From Pseudomonas sessilinigenes (GTDB lineage: Bacteria > Pseudomonadota > Gammaproteobacteria > Pseudomonadales > Pseudomonadaceae): a stretch of 64,000 nt of DNA. Both the position numbers and the translations under genes were made by a program. The notes beneath the pieces were generated by a model, which saw nothing but the letters and a program-made list of their open reading frames with translations, had not been told where the DNA came from and ran no database searches. Positions 43,758 to 51,961 of this stretch are shown piece after piece. The stretch lies in assembly GCF_003850565.1 (NCBI RefSeq), contig NZ_CP027706.1, forward strand, positions 2,604,001-2,668,000. Reading direction: 5' to 3'. The stretch's first letter is position 1. Every line of letters begins with the position of its first letter.

Positions 43758-46347
43758 ACTGCAAGCCCGGATCGACTGCCTGCAACGGGAGAACCGCAAG
43801 CTGCGGCGGATCAACGACGCGCTGATCGAGCGGGTCGAGTCCGGCATCACCCGGGGCAACGATCCTTATGCGGCGTTCCAGCACTCGGTGGTGCTGGCCG
43901 AACAGGTGCGCGAACGCACCGACGCACTGAACCAGGCCATGGCCGAGCTCAAGGCCGGCAACCATTTGCTCAGCGAGGCGCGGTTGCGGGCCGAGACCGC
44001 CCACCAGCACCTGATCGATGCCATCGAGAGCATTTCCGACGCCTTTGTGCTGTTCGACCAGGAGCAGCGCATCGTCCTGTTCAACAGTCGCTTTCGCGCC
44101 TTCTGGGCCCACAGCCGGGTGCGGATCATGGCCGGCATGCGCCTGGCCGAGGTCCGGCGGCTGCTGACCAGCACCGGGCTGTTCAGCGAAGAGCCGCGCA
44201 GCGGCGCTGACGAACACCTGTTGTATCGCCTGCACAACGGCCGCTGGCTGCAGGTCAGCGAACGACCGACCCGTGAGGGTGGGCGGGTGATCCTGTTCAC
44301 CGACATCACCGAGGTCAAGCACAGCGAGACCCAGCGCCGCGAGCAGGCGGTGGCGCAAAAATCCCACCTGTTGCAACGGGCGGTGGACAACCTCTCCCAG
44401 GGCGTGGCCATGGTCAACGCCGAGGGCGTGCTGGAGTTGTGGAACCGGCGCTTCCTGGAACTCAGCGGGTTGGCGCCGGTGGCCGCGCACCGGCTGTTCG
44501 CCGAGGTCATCGGTGACAGCGAACTGAGCCTGCTCAGTCCTGACAGCCGCGATGCCAATGGTCGGCCGATCCACGAATGCGAGCAGCGCTTGAGCGATGG
44601 CCGGGTCCTGGAGATCCGCACCCATCCGCTGCCCACCGGTGGTTTCGTCAACACCTTCACCGACATCACCGAGCGCTACCAGCATGCCGAGGCCCTGAGC
44701 GAGAGCGAACGCTGGATCCGCCTGATCACCGACCAGGTGCCGGCGCTGATCGCCTACCTCAATGCCGACCTGGTGTACGAGTTCACCAACAAGGTCTACG
44801 AGGAGTGGTACTGCTGGCCCCGGGGCGTGATGCTCGGCCAGAGCCTGCGCGAGGTGCACAGCGAGCAGCACTACCAGCGCCTGGAGTCCTACATCGCCCG
44901 GGCGCTGGCGGGGGAGAGCGTGACCTTCGAGTTCCCCGAGACCAACGTCAACCATCAAGAGCGCTACATGCTGCGCTCCTACGTGCCCAACCGCCTGGCC
45001 AACGGCGAGGTGGTGGGGATCTTCGTGCTGATCCGCGACATCACCGAGCGCCGGCGCACCGCCGAGGCCCTGCACCAGGCCTACCAGAACCTGGAGCTGC
45101 GGGTGCGCGAGCGCACCGCCGAATTGACCACCCTCAACCAGCAACTGCTGCGCGAGATCGAGGAACGCAGCCGGGTCGAATCGCGCCTGCGCGAGGCCAA
45201 GGGTGAGGCCGAGCGGGCCAACCTGTCGAAGACCAAGTTCCTCGCCGCGGTCAGCCACGACCTGCTGCAACCTCTGAACGCCGCGCGGCTGTTCACCAGT
45301 GCCTTGCTGGAGCGTCGCGACCCCGAGGCGAGCCAGGCCCTGGTGCGCAATGTCAGCAACTCCCTGGAGGACGTGGAGAATCTGCTGGGCACCCTGGTGG
45401 ACATCTCCAAACTGGATGCCGGGGTGATCAAGGCCGATATCGCACCCTTCGCCCTCGGCGAGCTGCTGGACAACCTGGCCGCCGAGTACGCCCAGGTGGC
45501 CCGCAGCGAAGGCCTGGAGCTGCACTTCGTGGCTTGCTCGGCGCTGGTGCGCAGCGATATCCAGCTGCTGGCGCGGGTTCTGCGCAACCTGCTGAGCAAT
45601 GCCATCCGCTACACCCGCCAGGGCCGGGTGGTGCTGGGCTGCCGGCGCCAGGGCCGCTGGCTGTCGATCCAGGTCTGGGACAGTGGCCTGGGCATCGCCG
45701 CCGAGCGGCTGGAGGAGATCTTCCAGGAGTTCAAGCGCGGTGATGAACAGCGTCCCGACCAGGACCGGGGCCTGGGCCTGGGGCTGGCCATCGTCGAGAA
45801 AATCGCCGGGATCCTCGGCCACCGCATCGACGTGCGTTCCTGGCCGGGGCGCGGTTCGGTGTTCAGCGTGCAAGTGCCGATCAGCGCCAGCGCGCCGCCA
45901 CCTACACCGTGCCTGGAAGGGCGGGCGGCGCCGCTGGAGCGTTTGCAGGGCGCGCGGATCTGGGTGCTGGATAACGATGCGGCGATCTGCGCGGGCATGC
46001 GCACCCTGCTCGAAGGCTGGGGCTGCCAGGTGGTCACGGCGTTGTCCGAGCAGGACCTGGCGCGCCAGGTGGACGACTACCGGGCCGAGGCCGACCTGCT
46101 GATCGCCGACTACCACCTGGACCAGCAGCGCAACGGCATCGACGCCGTGGCGCGGATCAACGCCCGGCGCGCCCTGGCGATCCCGGCGATGATGATCACC
46201 GCCAACTACAGCAACGACCTCAAGCAGCAACTGCGCGAACTGGGCCACACCCTGATGCACAAGCCGGTGCGGCCAATGAAACTCAAGACCGCCATCAGCC
46301 ACCTCATAAAGCAGCGGCAAGCTTCAAGCTGTAAGCCCCGAGCTTGA
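43687..46347 (+). CDS. nahK: Hybrid sensor kinase NahK (ErcS')
   Basis: A soluble hybrid kinase of 886 residues. Coiled coil 25-105, three PAS domains (about 105-215, 225-330, 340-455), a second coiled coil, HisKA with FLAAVSHDLLQPLNAARLF (His524), HATPase with RVLRNLLSNAIRYT and GLGLGLAIVEKI, and a C-terminal receiver (about 770-880) with LLIADYHLDQQ. In P. aeruginosa this protein (PA1976) is regulated by NosP and feeds the HptB/Gac-Rsm network; it is also named ErcS' for its link to ethanol oxidation. The ATG lies inside nosP behind GGAGAA. The last residues (QRQASSCKPRA) are encoded by a REP-like repeat. Confidence 0.92.
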   Translation: MACTSTRPLPGSPLPAAELRPVAELQARIDCLQRENRKLRRINDALIERVESGITRGNDPYAAFQHSVVLAEQVRERTDALNQAMAELKAGNHLLSEARLRAETAHQHLIDAIESISDAFVLFDQEQRIVLFNSRFRAFWAHSRVRIMAGMRLAEVRRLLTSTGLFSEEPRSGADEHLLYRLHNGRWLQVSERPTREGGRVILFTDITEVKHSETQRREQAVAQKSHLLQRAVDNLSQGVAMVNAEGVLELWNRRFLELSGLAPVAAHRLFAEVIGDSELSLLSPDSRDANGRPIHECEQRLSDGRVLEIRTHPLPTGGFVNTFTDITERYQHAEALSESERWIRLITDQVPALIAYLNADLVYEFTNKVYEEWYCWPRGVMLGQSLREVHSEQHYQRLESYIARALAGESVTFEFPETNVNHQERYMLRSYVPNRLANGEVVGIFVLIRDITERRRTAEALHQAYQNLELRVRERTAELTTLNQQLLREIEERSRVESRLREAKGEAERANLSKTKFLAAVSHDLLQPLNAARLFTSALLERRDPEASQALVRNVSNSLEDVENLLGTLVDISKLDAGVIKADIAPFALGELLDNLAAEYAQVARSEGLELHFVACSALVRSDIQLLARVLRNLLSNAIRYTRQGRVVLGCRRQGRWLSIQVWDSGLGIAAERLEEIFQEFKRGDEQRPDQDRGLGLGLAIVEKIAGILGHRIDVRSWPGRGSVFSVQVPISASAPPPTPCLEGRAAPLERLQGARIWVLDNDAAICAGMRTLLEGWGCQVVTALSEQDLARQVDDYRAEADLLIADYHLDQQRNGIDAVARINARRALAIPAMMITANYSNDLKQQLRELGHTLMHKPVRPMKLKTAISHLIKQRQASSCKPRA

Positions 46348-46378
46348 GGCTTGCCGCTTGCCGCTTGCCGCTAGCGGC
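46308..46378. repeat. REP-like repeat spanning the nahK and erbR 3' ends
   Basis: GCAGCGGCAAGCTTCAAGCT, then GAGCTTGAGGCTTGCCGCTT form inverted arms that can fold in the transcript of either converging gene. The block includes the last codons of nahK and the stop of erbR, so it may serve as a bidirectional terminator or mRNA stabiliser. Confidence 0.7.
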
Positions 46379-47036
46379 GCAGGTAGGCGCCGAAATCGAT
46401 GTCGCCGGCGCTGAGGATTGCTTGTACCCGGTTGTGCACGTTGAGCTTGCGCAGGATCGCCGAGACATGGGCCTTCACCGTGGTCTCGGCGATGTCCAGG
46501 GTGTAGGCGATCTGTTTGTTGGATTCGCCCTTGGTCATGCGCTCCAGCACCAGCAGTTGCTTGCGGGTCAGGGCCTGCAACAGCTCCGGCGGGAAGCTCG
46601 GGGCTTCGCTGCTGCGCCGCCCTGGCGAGCTCTTCTGGGTGCGGATGATGTCCGGCGGCAGGTACACGTTGCCATTGAGGATCTGCTCGATGGCTTCGGT
46701 CATCTGCGAGCGCGGCGAGGACTTGGTGATGAAACCCACGGCGCCGTAGGTGATGGCCTGCAGCACGATCTGCTTGTCCTGCTCGGCGGAGACGATCACC
46801 ACCGGGATGGTCGGTGCTTCGTTGCGCAGGGTGATCAGGCCATTGAGGCCGTGCATGCCGGGCATGTTCAGGTCCAGCAGGATCAGGTCCAGGTCGTCGT
46901 GGTCCTGGGTCAGGGCCAGGGCGCTGTCCAGGTCGGCGGTCTCCATCACCTCGCTGCCGGGGAAACCGTCGCTGATGACGTTGTGGATGGCTTCGCGAAA
47001 CAGTGGGTGATCATCGGCTATCAGGATTCTGTACAC
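46371..47036 (-). CDS. erbR: LuxR-type response regulator ErbR (AgmR)
   Basis: A protein of 221 residues, DNA-binding activator of alcohol-oxidation genes in Pseudomonas. The receiver has DD at 8-9, phospho-Asp55 in [14 protein letters not shown] and Lys in FITKSSP. The [46 protein letters not shown] fills the C-terminus. The sequence is close to AgmR/ErbR as I know it. It has no kinase in the same operon; ErcS, ErcS' and EraS nearby are candidate partners. The TACCAARG motifs of the region may be its sites. Confidence 0.9.
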   Translation of the reverse strand: MYRILIADDHPLFREAIHNVISDGFPGSEVMETADLDSALALTQDHDDLDLILLDLNMPGMHGLNGLITLRNEAPTIPVVIVSAEQDKQIVLQAITYGAVGFITKSSPRSQMTEAIEQILNGNVYLPPDIIRTQKSSPGRRSSEAPSFPPELLQALTRKQLLVLERMTKGESNKQIAYTLDIAETTVKAHVSAILRKLNVHNRVQAILSAGDIDFGAYLRR

Positions 47037-47086
47037 GGCCTTTCACCTCGTTATTGTGGTTATGGGGGCACTCGAGCCAGGCAGGG

Positions 47087-47629
47087 TCAGGGCAGGGGTT
47101 CGGGCTGGGCGGCCACCAGGGGCAACCCGACGGCTTCCCAGGCATCCAGGCCATCGCGGTACCAGTAGATATTTTTATAGCCCAGGGCTGCGGCGCGTTT
47201 TACCGCGTTCCAGCTCAGCCAGCAATCGGCGCGGCAATAGAACACCAGCGCTCGCTGGCGATCGCCCAGGCTCAGGCGCTGCAAATGCTGGTTGAAGTAG
47301 TCCTGCCACTGGGGCGTCAGCTCGCCGTCGCCGGTATTGGCCAGCCAATGGCTGCCGGGCAGGTTGGCGTGGGGTTCGCTGTCGATGAAGCGGCCTTGCA
47401 GCCATTGCCGGCGATAGACATCGATCAGCAGCGGTGCCGGGCGCGCTTGCAGCAGGCCTTGCAAGGCCTGGGTGTCGACGATCTGCGCCGCCTCGATGTG
47501 CAGCGGGGTCGGGCTGCGATAGAGACCGGTGCGATAACCCTCGGCGGAAAACAGCGGGTCGGCGGCCTGGGCGCTGCCCAGCGCCAGGCTCAGGCACAGC
47601 GTGGCCAGGGTTTGCAGGGCACGAGGCAT
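47087..47629 (-). CDS. Periplasmic rhodanese-like protein, PQQ-catabolism CxxCW family
   Basis: A protein of 180 residues. The signal peptide (LQTLATLCLSLALGSAQA) is followed by a rhodanese-like fold with LIDVYRRQWLQGRFI and YCRADCWLSWNAVKRAAALGY. The family is known as 'PQQ-dependent catabolism-associated CXXCW motif protein'; here the two cysteines are spaced C-R-A-D-C-W, i.e. three residues between. It lies in the alcohol-oxidation locus next to erbR, and an ErbR-type motif (47711) is 80 bases upstream. Its role is not established; thiol redox work in the periplasm is a guess. Confidence 0.88.
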   Translation of the reverse strand: MPRALQTLATLCLSLALGSAQAADPLFSAEGYRTGLYRSPTPLHIEAAQIVDTQALQGLLQARPAPLLIDVYRRQWLQGRFIDSEPHANLPGSHWLANTGDGELTPQWQDYFNQHLQRLSLGDRQRALVFYCRADCWLSWNAVKRAAALGYKNIYWYRDGLDAWEAVGLPLVAAQPEPLP

Positions 47630-47710
47630 AAGGCTTTTATCCTTGTTGTTATGGGCCCATTACATGCCAGGGCCGGGCACTTGGGAATGCGACCATCGAC
47701 ACTAAAAGCA

Positions 47711-47843
47711 GTACCAAAGTCGTAGAAAACCATGCCGCCAAGAGGGTGTTTGCAAAGGGGGGATGGGGGCTTTGCGGCGGCTGCCTGACGCGAGTGTTCG
47801 CCGGCTATGCAGAAAGTAGCGGGGCAGCGGTACCAAGGTAGTA
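47711..47843. promoter_or_regulatory. Two ErbR-type motifs between the rhodanese gene and eraS
   Basis: GTACCAAAGTCGTA (47711-47724) and GTACCAAGGTAGTA (47830-47843) share the TACCAARGnnGTA pattern. The first is near the minus-strand rhodanese gene, the second 66 bases before the small ORF ahead of eraS. No other feature is in this 270-base gap. Confidence 0.6.
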
Positions 47844-47909
47844 GGCCGGCACTCTTGCGCTGGCCTTAGCATGGGCTGCAGCGGTCATGGCCACCCGGAG
47901 GACCTTCCC

Positions 47910-48032
47910 ATGCGCATCCTGAAAGTGCTGCTCTTGCCGTTGCTGCTGATCCTCAGCCTGATCGGCGTCGATCGCCTGCACGGCTCACGGCCGGCCCCGG
48001 CGGCGAGCCAGCCGGCGGCGCTGGGGCGCTAG
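47910..48032 (+). CDS. Small membrane peptide upstream of eraS
   Basis: A frame of 40 codons starting MRILKVLLLPLLLILSLIGV and continuing with a polar, Ala/Pro-rich tail (about 20 residues). A strong GGAGG lies eight bases before the ATG, and the stop is two bases before the eraS start. It fits a single-span membrane or secreted peptide with Lys/Arg at the N-terminal side. Coupling with eraS suggests that it may assist or modulate the EraS kinase. It is short and may be missed in standard annotation. Confidence 0.65.
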   Translation: MRILKVLLLPLLLILSLIGVDRLHGSRPAPAASQPAALGR

Positions 48033-48034
48033 GC

Positions 48035-49294
48035 ATGTCGGCCCTGTGGCGGATCAACCTGTGGGTCACGGCCTGTTTTGCGCTGCTGACCCTGGCCGGC
48101 GCCGGGCTGTTGCTGCGCCAGGCGGCGGACGATGTGGAACGCGAAGTGCAATCCGCCGAGGCCCTGGTGCAGTACCTGGGGGATAGCGCCGAACGGCAGC
48201 CAGCCAGTCTGCAACCAGAACTGACCCGCAGCCTGCGGCATGTGCGAGTGCACTGGCTGGCTCCGGATGAAGACTTGACGCCGCTCAGTACCATTGCTGC
48301 CGATGGCTGGCTGGAGCGCCTGTTGCTGGGTGACAGCTCACCCAGTACTCGGTTACTTCAACTCAATGATGGCCGGCGCGTGCTGATCGCGGTGAATGCC
48401 GCCGCCGAACTGGGGGAAGTGCGCCAGGCCTTGCAGCAATGGTTTGGCCTATGCGCGCTGGCGCTGCTGCTCAGCTTGCTGAGCATCGGCTGGGCGGTGC
48501 GCCGTGGCCGGGCCTGGCTCGATGAAGTACTGCATGCTCTGGGCCAGGTGTCCGACGGCCAGATGGTTGTGCGCCTGCGCAGCAGCGCGCTGCCGGAAAC
48601 CCGGCAACTGGCTGAACATTTCAACCGCATGGCCAGCGCCCTGGAGCAGGCCCATTGCGACAACCAGCAACTGACCCAGTCCCTGCTGGCGGTGCAGGAG
48701 CAAGAGCGCAATCACCTGGCGCAGACCTTGCACGACGACCTCGGCCAGTACCTGGCCGGCATTCGCGCCCAGGCCTGCCTGCTGCGCCTGGTGGTGGACC
48801 AGCCGGCGCGGGTGGCCAGCACTGCCCAATCCCTGGAGCTCAACTGCGAGCACCTGCAACAGGGCTTTCGTGCCATGGTCCAGGACCTGTACCCGGTGGT
48901 GCTGGGCCATCTGCCCCTGGCCGAAGCCCTGGGGTTGCTGGTGCAACAGTGGCAAGCGCGCCAGGGGATTGAATGCCGACTGCGGGTTGGCGAGCGCCTG
49001 CCGGCCTTGCCGAGGGCGAGCAACACCCACCTCTATCGCCTGTTGCAGGAAGCCCTGACCAACGTCGCCCGGCACGCCGGCGCCAGTCAGGTGCGGGTGC
49101 GCCTGCAACGAAGCGGCCCAGGGCTGCGCCTGCTGATCCGCGATAACGGTCGCGGCGCACCCCAGGCCCGGCGTACGGGCGTCGGCCTGCACTCCATGGC
49201 CGAAAGGGCGCGCAGCCTGGGCGGAGAACTGCGCATCATCAACTGCCCCGGCGCCGGTTGGGCGCTGGTCCTGGACATGCCCCTGGAGGCCTGA
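48035..49294 (+). CDS. eraS: Sensor histidine kinase EraS (NarX-like)
   Basis: A membrane kinase of 419 residues. TM1 is about 8-28 and TM2 about 136-156, bracketing a periplasmic sensor of 105 residues. A HAMP domain follows (RGRAWLDEVLHALGQVSDGQMVVRL). The HisKA_3 motif is ERNHLAQTLHDDLGQYLAGI (His233) and the ATPase has ALTNVARHAGAS, RDNGRG and GVGLHSMAERA. In P. aeruginosa EraSR controls exaA together with ErbR. eraR overlaps its stop (TGATG). Confidence 0.9.
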   Translation: MSALWRINLWVTACFALLTLAGAGLLLRQAADDVEREVQSAEALVQYLGDSAERQPASLQPELTRSLRHVRVHWLAPDEDLTPLSTIAADGWLERLLLGDSSPSTRLLQLNDGRRVLIAVNAAAELGEVRQALQQWFGLCALALLLSLLSIGWAVRRGRAWLDEVLHALGQVSDGQMVVRLRSSALPETRQLAEHFNRMASALEQAHCDNQQLTQSLLAVQEQERNHLAQTLHDDLGQYLAGIRAQACLLRLVVDQPARVASTAQSLELNCEHLQQGFRAMVQDLYPVVLGHLPLAEALGLLVQQWQARQGIECRLRVGERLPALPRASNTHLYRLLQEALTNVARHAGASQVRVRLQRSGPGLRLLIRDNGRGAPQARRTGVGLHSMAERARSLGGELRIINCPGAGWALVLDMPLEA

Positions 49295-49932
49295 TGAATA
49301 TCTTGTTGGTGGATGACCACGCGGTGGTCCGTCAGGGTTACGCCAGCCTGTTGCAAGCGGTGTTGCCGACCATGCAGGTGCGTGAAGCCGCCAATGGTGA
49401 AGAAGCCCTGGCCCGGGTCCTGGAAGACGTGCCGCAACTGGTGATCATGGATTTTGCCTTGCCGGGTATCAGCGGTTTGGAGACGACTCGGCGCTTGCGC
49501 CAGCGTTTGCCACAGTTGCGGGTGCTGTTCTTCAGCATGCACGACGAACTGCCCCTGGTACGCCAGGCCCTGGAGGCAGGAGCCTCGGGTTACCTGACCA
49601 AGAACTCGGCGCCCCAGGTGCTGATCGAGGCGGTGCACCGGGTGCTGGCCGGGCATGCGTACATCGAGCAACCCTTGGCCACCCAACTGGCCTGCACCCC
49701 CCAGGCGAACGCCAGCGACCCGCGCTTGCAGAGCATGACCCAGCGCGAGCTGGAGATCTTCGTGATGCTGGCCCGGGGCACCCCGGCGCGGCTGATCGCC
49801 GAGCAGTTGTGCATCAGCGCCAAGACCGTGTCCAACCACCTGACTCTGCTCAAGAGCAAGTTGCAGGTCAGTTCTCATGGGGAGTTGGTGCATTTGGGGA
49901 TTGATATGGGGGTGGTCAGGGTGGCGGGGTGA
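49294..49932 (+). CDS. eraR: LuxR-type response regulator EraR
   Basis: A protein of 212 residues, partner of EraS. Receiver with DDH at 7-9, phospho-Asp in LVIMDFALPGISGL and Lys in YLTKNSAP; NarL-type HTH with MTQRELEIFVMLARGTPARLIAEQL and SAKTVSNHLTLLKSKL at the C-terminus. In the related P. aeruginosa locus exaA lies directly downstream; here parDE and two repeats are placed in between. Confidence 0.92.
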   Translation: MNILLVDDHAVVRQGYASLLQAVLPTMQVREAANGEEALARVLEDVPQLVIMDFALPGISGLETTRRLRQRLPQLRVLFFSMHDELPLVRQALEAGASGYLTKNSAPQVLIEAVHRVLAGHAYIEQPLATQLACTPQANASDPRLQSMTQRELEIFVMLARGTPARLIAEQLCISAKTVSNHLTLLKSKLQVSSHGELVHLGIDMGVVRVAG

Positions 49933-49942
49933 GGGGTGTATA

Positions 49943-49963
49943 TTTTGGCAAATTTTGTCAAAA
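49943..49963. promoter_or_regulatory. Near-perfect palindrome in the parDE promoter
   Basis: TTTTGnCAAA and TTTGnCAAAA are arranged symmetrically over 21 bases, 12 bases before the parD start. ParD antitoxins repress their own operon from such a position. Confidence 0.65.
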
Positions 49964-49975
49964 GCGGACAAAGCC

Positions 49976-50212
49976 ATGAGCACCATGAACATCTCCCTGC
50001 CGGACGCTCTCAAGTCCTTTGTCGATGATCAAGTCAGCCAGCGCGGCTACAGCACCAGCAGTGAATATGTGCGTGAGCTGACTCGCAAGGATCAGGATCG
50101 GCAATACCTGCGTGGCCTGTTGTTGGCCGGTGCTCAATCGGCTCCGGGCACTGCTGTGGAGGGTGACTATTTCGAATCCCTGCGTGCCAGGGTGCACAAG
50201 ACGCGAGGATGA
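49976..50212 (+). CDS. parD: ParD-type antitoxin
   Basis: A ribbon-helix-helix protein of 78 residues: MSTMNISLPDALKSFVDDQV, then SQRGYSTSSEYVRELTRKDQ form the DNA-binding domain and the helix after; the C-terminus binds ParE. It should autorepress through the palindrome directly upstream. It overlaps the toxin gene by four bases (ATGA). Both parD and the broken parE lie between eraR and the exaA cluster. Confidence 0.92.
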   Translation: MSTMNISLPDALKSFVDDQVSQRGYSTSSEYVRELTRKDQDRQYLRGLLLAGAQSAPGTAVEGDYFESLRARVHKTRG

Positions 50213-50537
50213 AAGCCAAGCCGGTCATTCCACGTGCCTTTGCCAGTCAGGACGTGGAAGGCGCTATCAACTACTACCTTGACCAACAGGTCGAGCAGGC
50301 TGCGCTCGGTTCTATCGATGCTTTAGAAAAGGCCTATGTTCATATCGGCCGCCTTCCGGCCTCGGGTATGTCTCGCTACGCCCACGAGCTGGATCTGCCG
50401 GGGTACCTTGCTGGCCGTTGAAGCGCTACCCCTATCTGGTGTTCTACGTTGAACGCGATGACTACATCGACGTATGGCGCGTTTTGCAGGGTATGCGGGA
50501 TTTTTCTGAGTGGTTGGCTGAAGGTGTTTTCCGGTAG
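50209..50537 (+). pseudogene. parE: ParE-type toxin, frameshifted
   Basis: Frame 1 gives a normal ParE N-terminal part (MKAKPVIPRAFASQDVEGAI, YYLDQQ) up to YAHELDLPG, then stops at 50419-50421. The typical C-terminal part (CWPLKRYPYLVFYVERDDYI, VWRVLQGMRDFSEWL) follows in another frame and ends at 50537. One extra base near 50401 would restore a full ParE of about 109 residues. It is therefore a one-base deletion relative to an active toxin, unless it is a sequencing error. The antitoxin remains intact. Confidence 0.88.
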
Positions 50538-50561
50538 TGGTGAGGGATGTTGGGGGCGGGG

Positions 50562-50855
50562 TACATATCCGTTGCTGCGGTCATGGCCAACTTAGGGTTT
50601 CGCCCTTACGGCGAGTCCCTTTTGTCAAACGCCACAAAAGGAACCCAAAAGTCTTGCCCCTCCATACGGCCCCTCGCCTAGGCTCGGGGTGCCCTCGCTC
50701 CGGCATTGCTCCGGAGGGCCCGCCGCCACAGGCCATCCATGGCCTGATGGCGGCTAGCTCGGCATCCATGCCGAGCTGCCCCCTACGCAACGCCTGCGTT
50801 CGGCCTCCTGAAGGGGCAGGCAGATCAAGATCAAGATCAAAAGCCAAAGCAAAGG
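50562..50855 (+). repeat. Dispersed type 1 repeat, copy F
   Basis: It contains CATATCCGTTGCTGCGG, a CAAACGCCACAAAAGG variant of the hairpin, the GCCGCCACAGGCCATCCATGG core like copy D, and an AGATCAAGATCAAAAGCC tail. It runs towards copy G, and the two form a large inverted pair. Confidence 0.85.
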
Positions 50856-50950
50856 TGCGCAGGCCGGTTCCATGTAGCCTCATTCATCGTGGAGAGGGCA
50901 GTGAAAGAGGGGCAACAGGACAAAAACAAGGCCGGCCGACAGGCCGCCGT

Positions 50951-51226
50951 CAGATTTTGCTTTTGATCTTCCTGCCCCCTTAGACACGATGGCCGAACGC
51001 AGGCATTGAGCCGTGGGTAACCCGGCAGGACGCCGGATTAGCCGCCATCCGGCCAGGGACGGCCGGTGGCGGCGGCCCACGGATCAATGCCGGAGAGAGG
51101 GCATGCCGAGCCTAGGCGAGGCACCGAGTGGAGGGGCAGGAGCCTTTGGTTACTTTGGGCTTTTCAAAGTGACTCGCCGTAAGGGCGAAACCACCAGCCT
51201 CCACACCCGCAGCAACGGATATGCAC
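50951..51226 (-). repeat. Dispersed type 1 repeat, copy G (inverted)
   Basis: The reverse complement of the A/B-type repeat, ending only nine bases before the stop of the pentapeptide gene. Together with copy F it fills the 697-base gap between parE and the pentapeptide gene; the ~95 bases between the copies hold nothing recognisable. Confidence 0.85.
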
Positions 51227-51234
51227 CCGTCCCC

Positions 51235-51894
51235 TTACTTATCCCACGTCCCCGGACACCCCTGGCACCCCTCCATATTGGCATCCTGGAAATTCCCATA
51301 ATGCTGGCGCGCTCCGCGCAGGTCGGCGCGTTCCAGGTTGCTTTCGCCGAACTTGGCTTCCTGCAGGTTGGCATCGCGCAGGTCGGCGCCTTGCAGGTCG
51401 GCCTTGCTCAGCCAGGTCATTTCCAGGTCCGCCGCTTGCAGGTTGGCCTGGTGCAGCTTGGCCCCGGACAGCCGGGCAAATTGCAGGTAGGCGGCGCTGA
51501 GGTTGGCGTTGGCGAGCTGTGCGCCCTGGGCGAACAGGCCCCAGCCCTGGATGGCCACCAGGGTGGCGCCGCTCAGGTCCGCCAACCGCAGGTTGCTCTG
51601 CTGCAGGCTGGCGCGGGTCAGGTTGGCGCCTTGCAAGCGGGCTTTTTCCAGGTTGGCCAGGTCCAGTTGGGCGTGGCGCAGGTCTGCATCGCGCAGATCG
51701 GCGCCGGCCAGGTTCATCTTGCGCAGGTCCTGGTTGGCCAGGTTGGCGCCCCGCAGGTTGGCCCCGGGGCACTGGCTGGATTCGGCAATCAGGCAGCCTT
51801 TGATGGTCAGCGGGACGTCGTTGCCCTCGTCGTCGACGTTCATTGCGAAGGCGGGGGAGAGGGTCAGCAGCAGGGCAAGGGGCAGGTAGTTCAT
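51235..51894 (-). CDS. Periplasmic pentapeptide-repeat protein of the alcohol-oxidation locus
   Basis: A protein of 219 residues. After a signal peptide (MNYLPLALLLTLSPAFA) come about 30 pentapeptide repeats of A(D/N)Lxx form (NLRGANLANQDLRKMNLAGA, DLRDADLRHAQL and so on), which fold into a right-handed beta-helix. Two cysteine pairs are near the ends (GCLIAESSQC; GCQGC). A gene of this kind commonly precedes the quinoprotein alcohol dehydrogenase gene in Pseudomonas. It follows exaA on the same strand, 67 bases away. Its function is unknown; a binding or scaffold role is a guess. GGAGAA supports the start. Confidence 0.9.
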   Translation of the reverse strand: MNYLPLALLLTLSPAFAMNVDDEGNDVPLTIKGCLIAESSQCPGANLRGANLANQDLRKMNLAGADLRDADLRHAQLDLANLEKARLQGANLTRASLQQSNLRLADLSGATLVAIQGWGLFAQGAQLANANLSAAYLQFARLSGAKLHQANLQAADLEMTWLSKADLQGADLRDANLQEAKFGESNLERADLRGARQHYGNFQDANMEGCQGCPGTWDK

Positions 51895-51961
51895 GGGGCG
51901 GTTCTCCGGAAGCAGTGACGGCGGGTGTGGCGAGGGAGCAAGCCCCCTCGCCACAGGTCGA

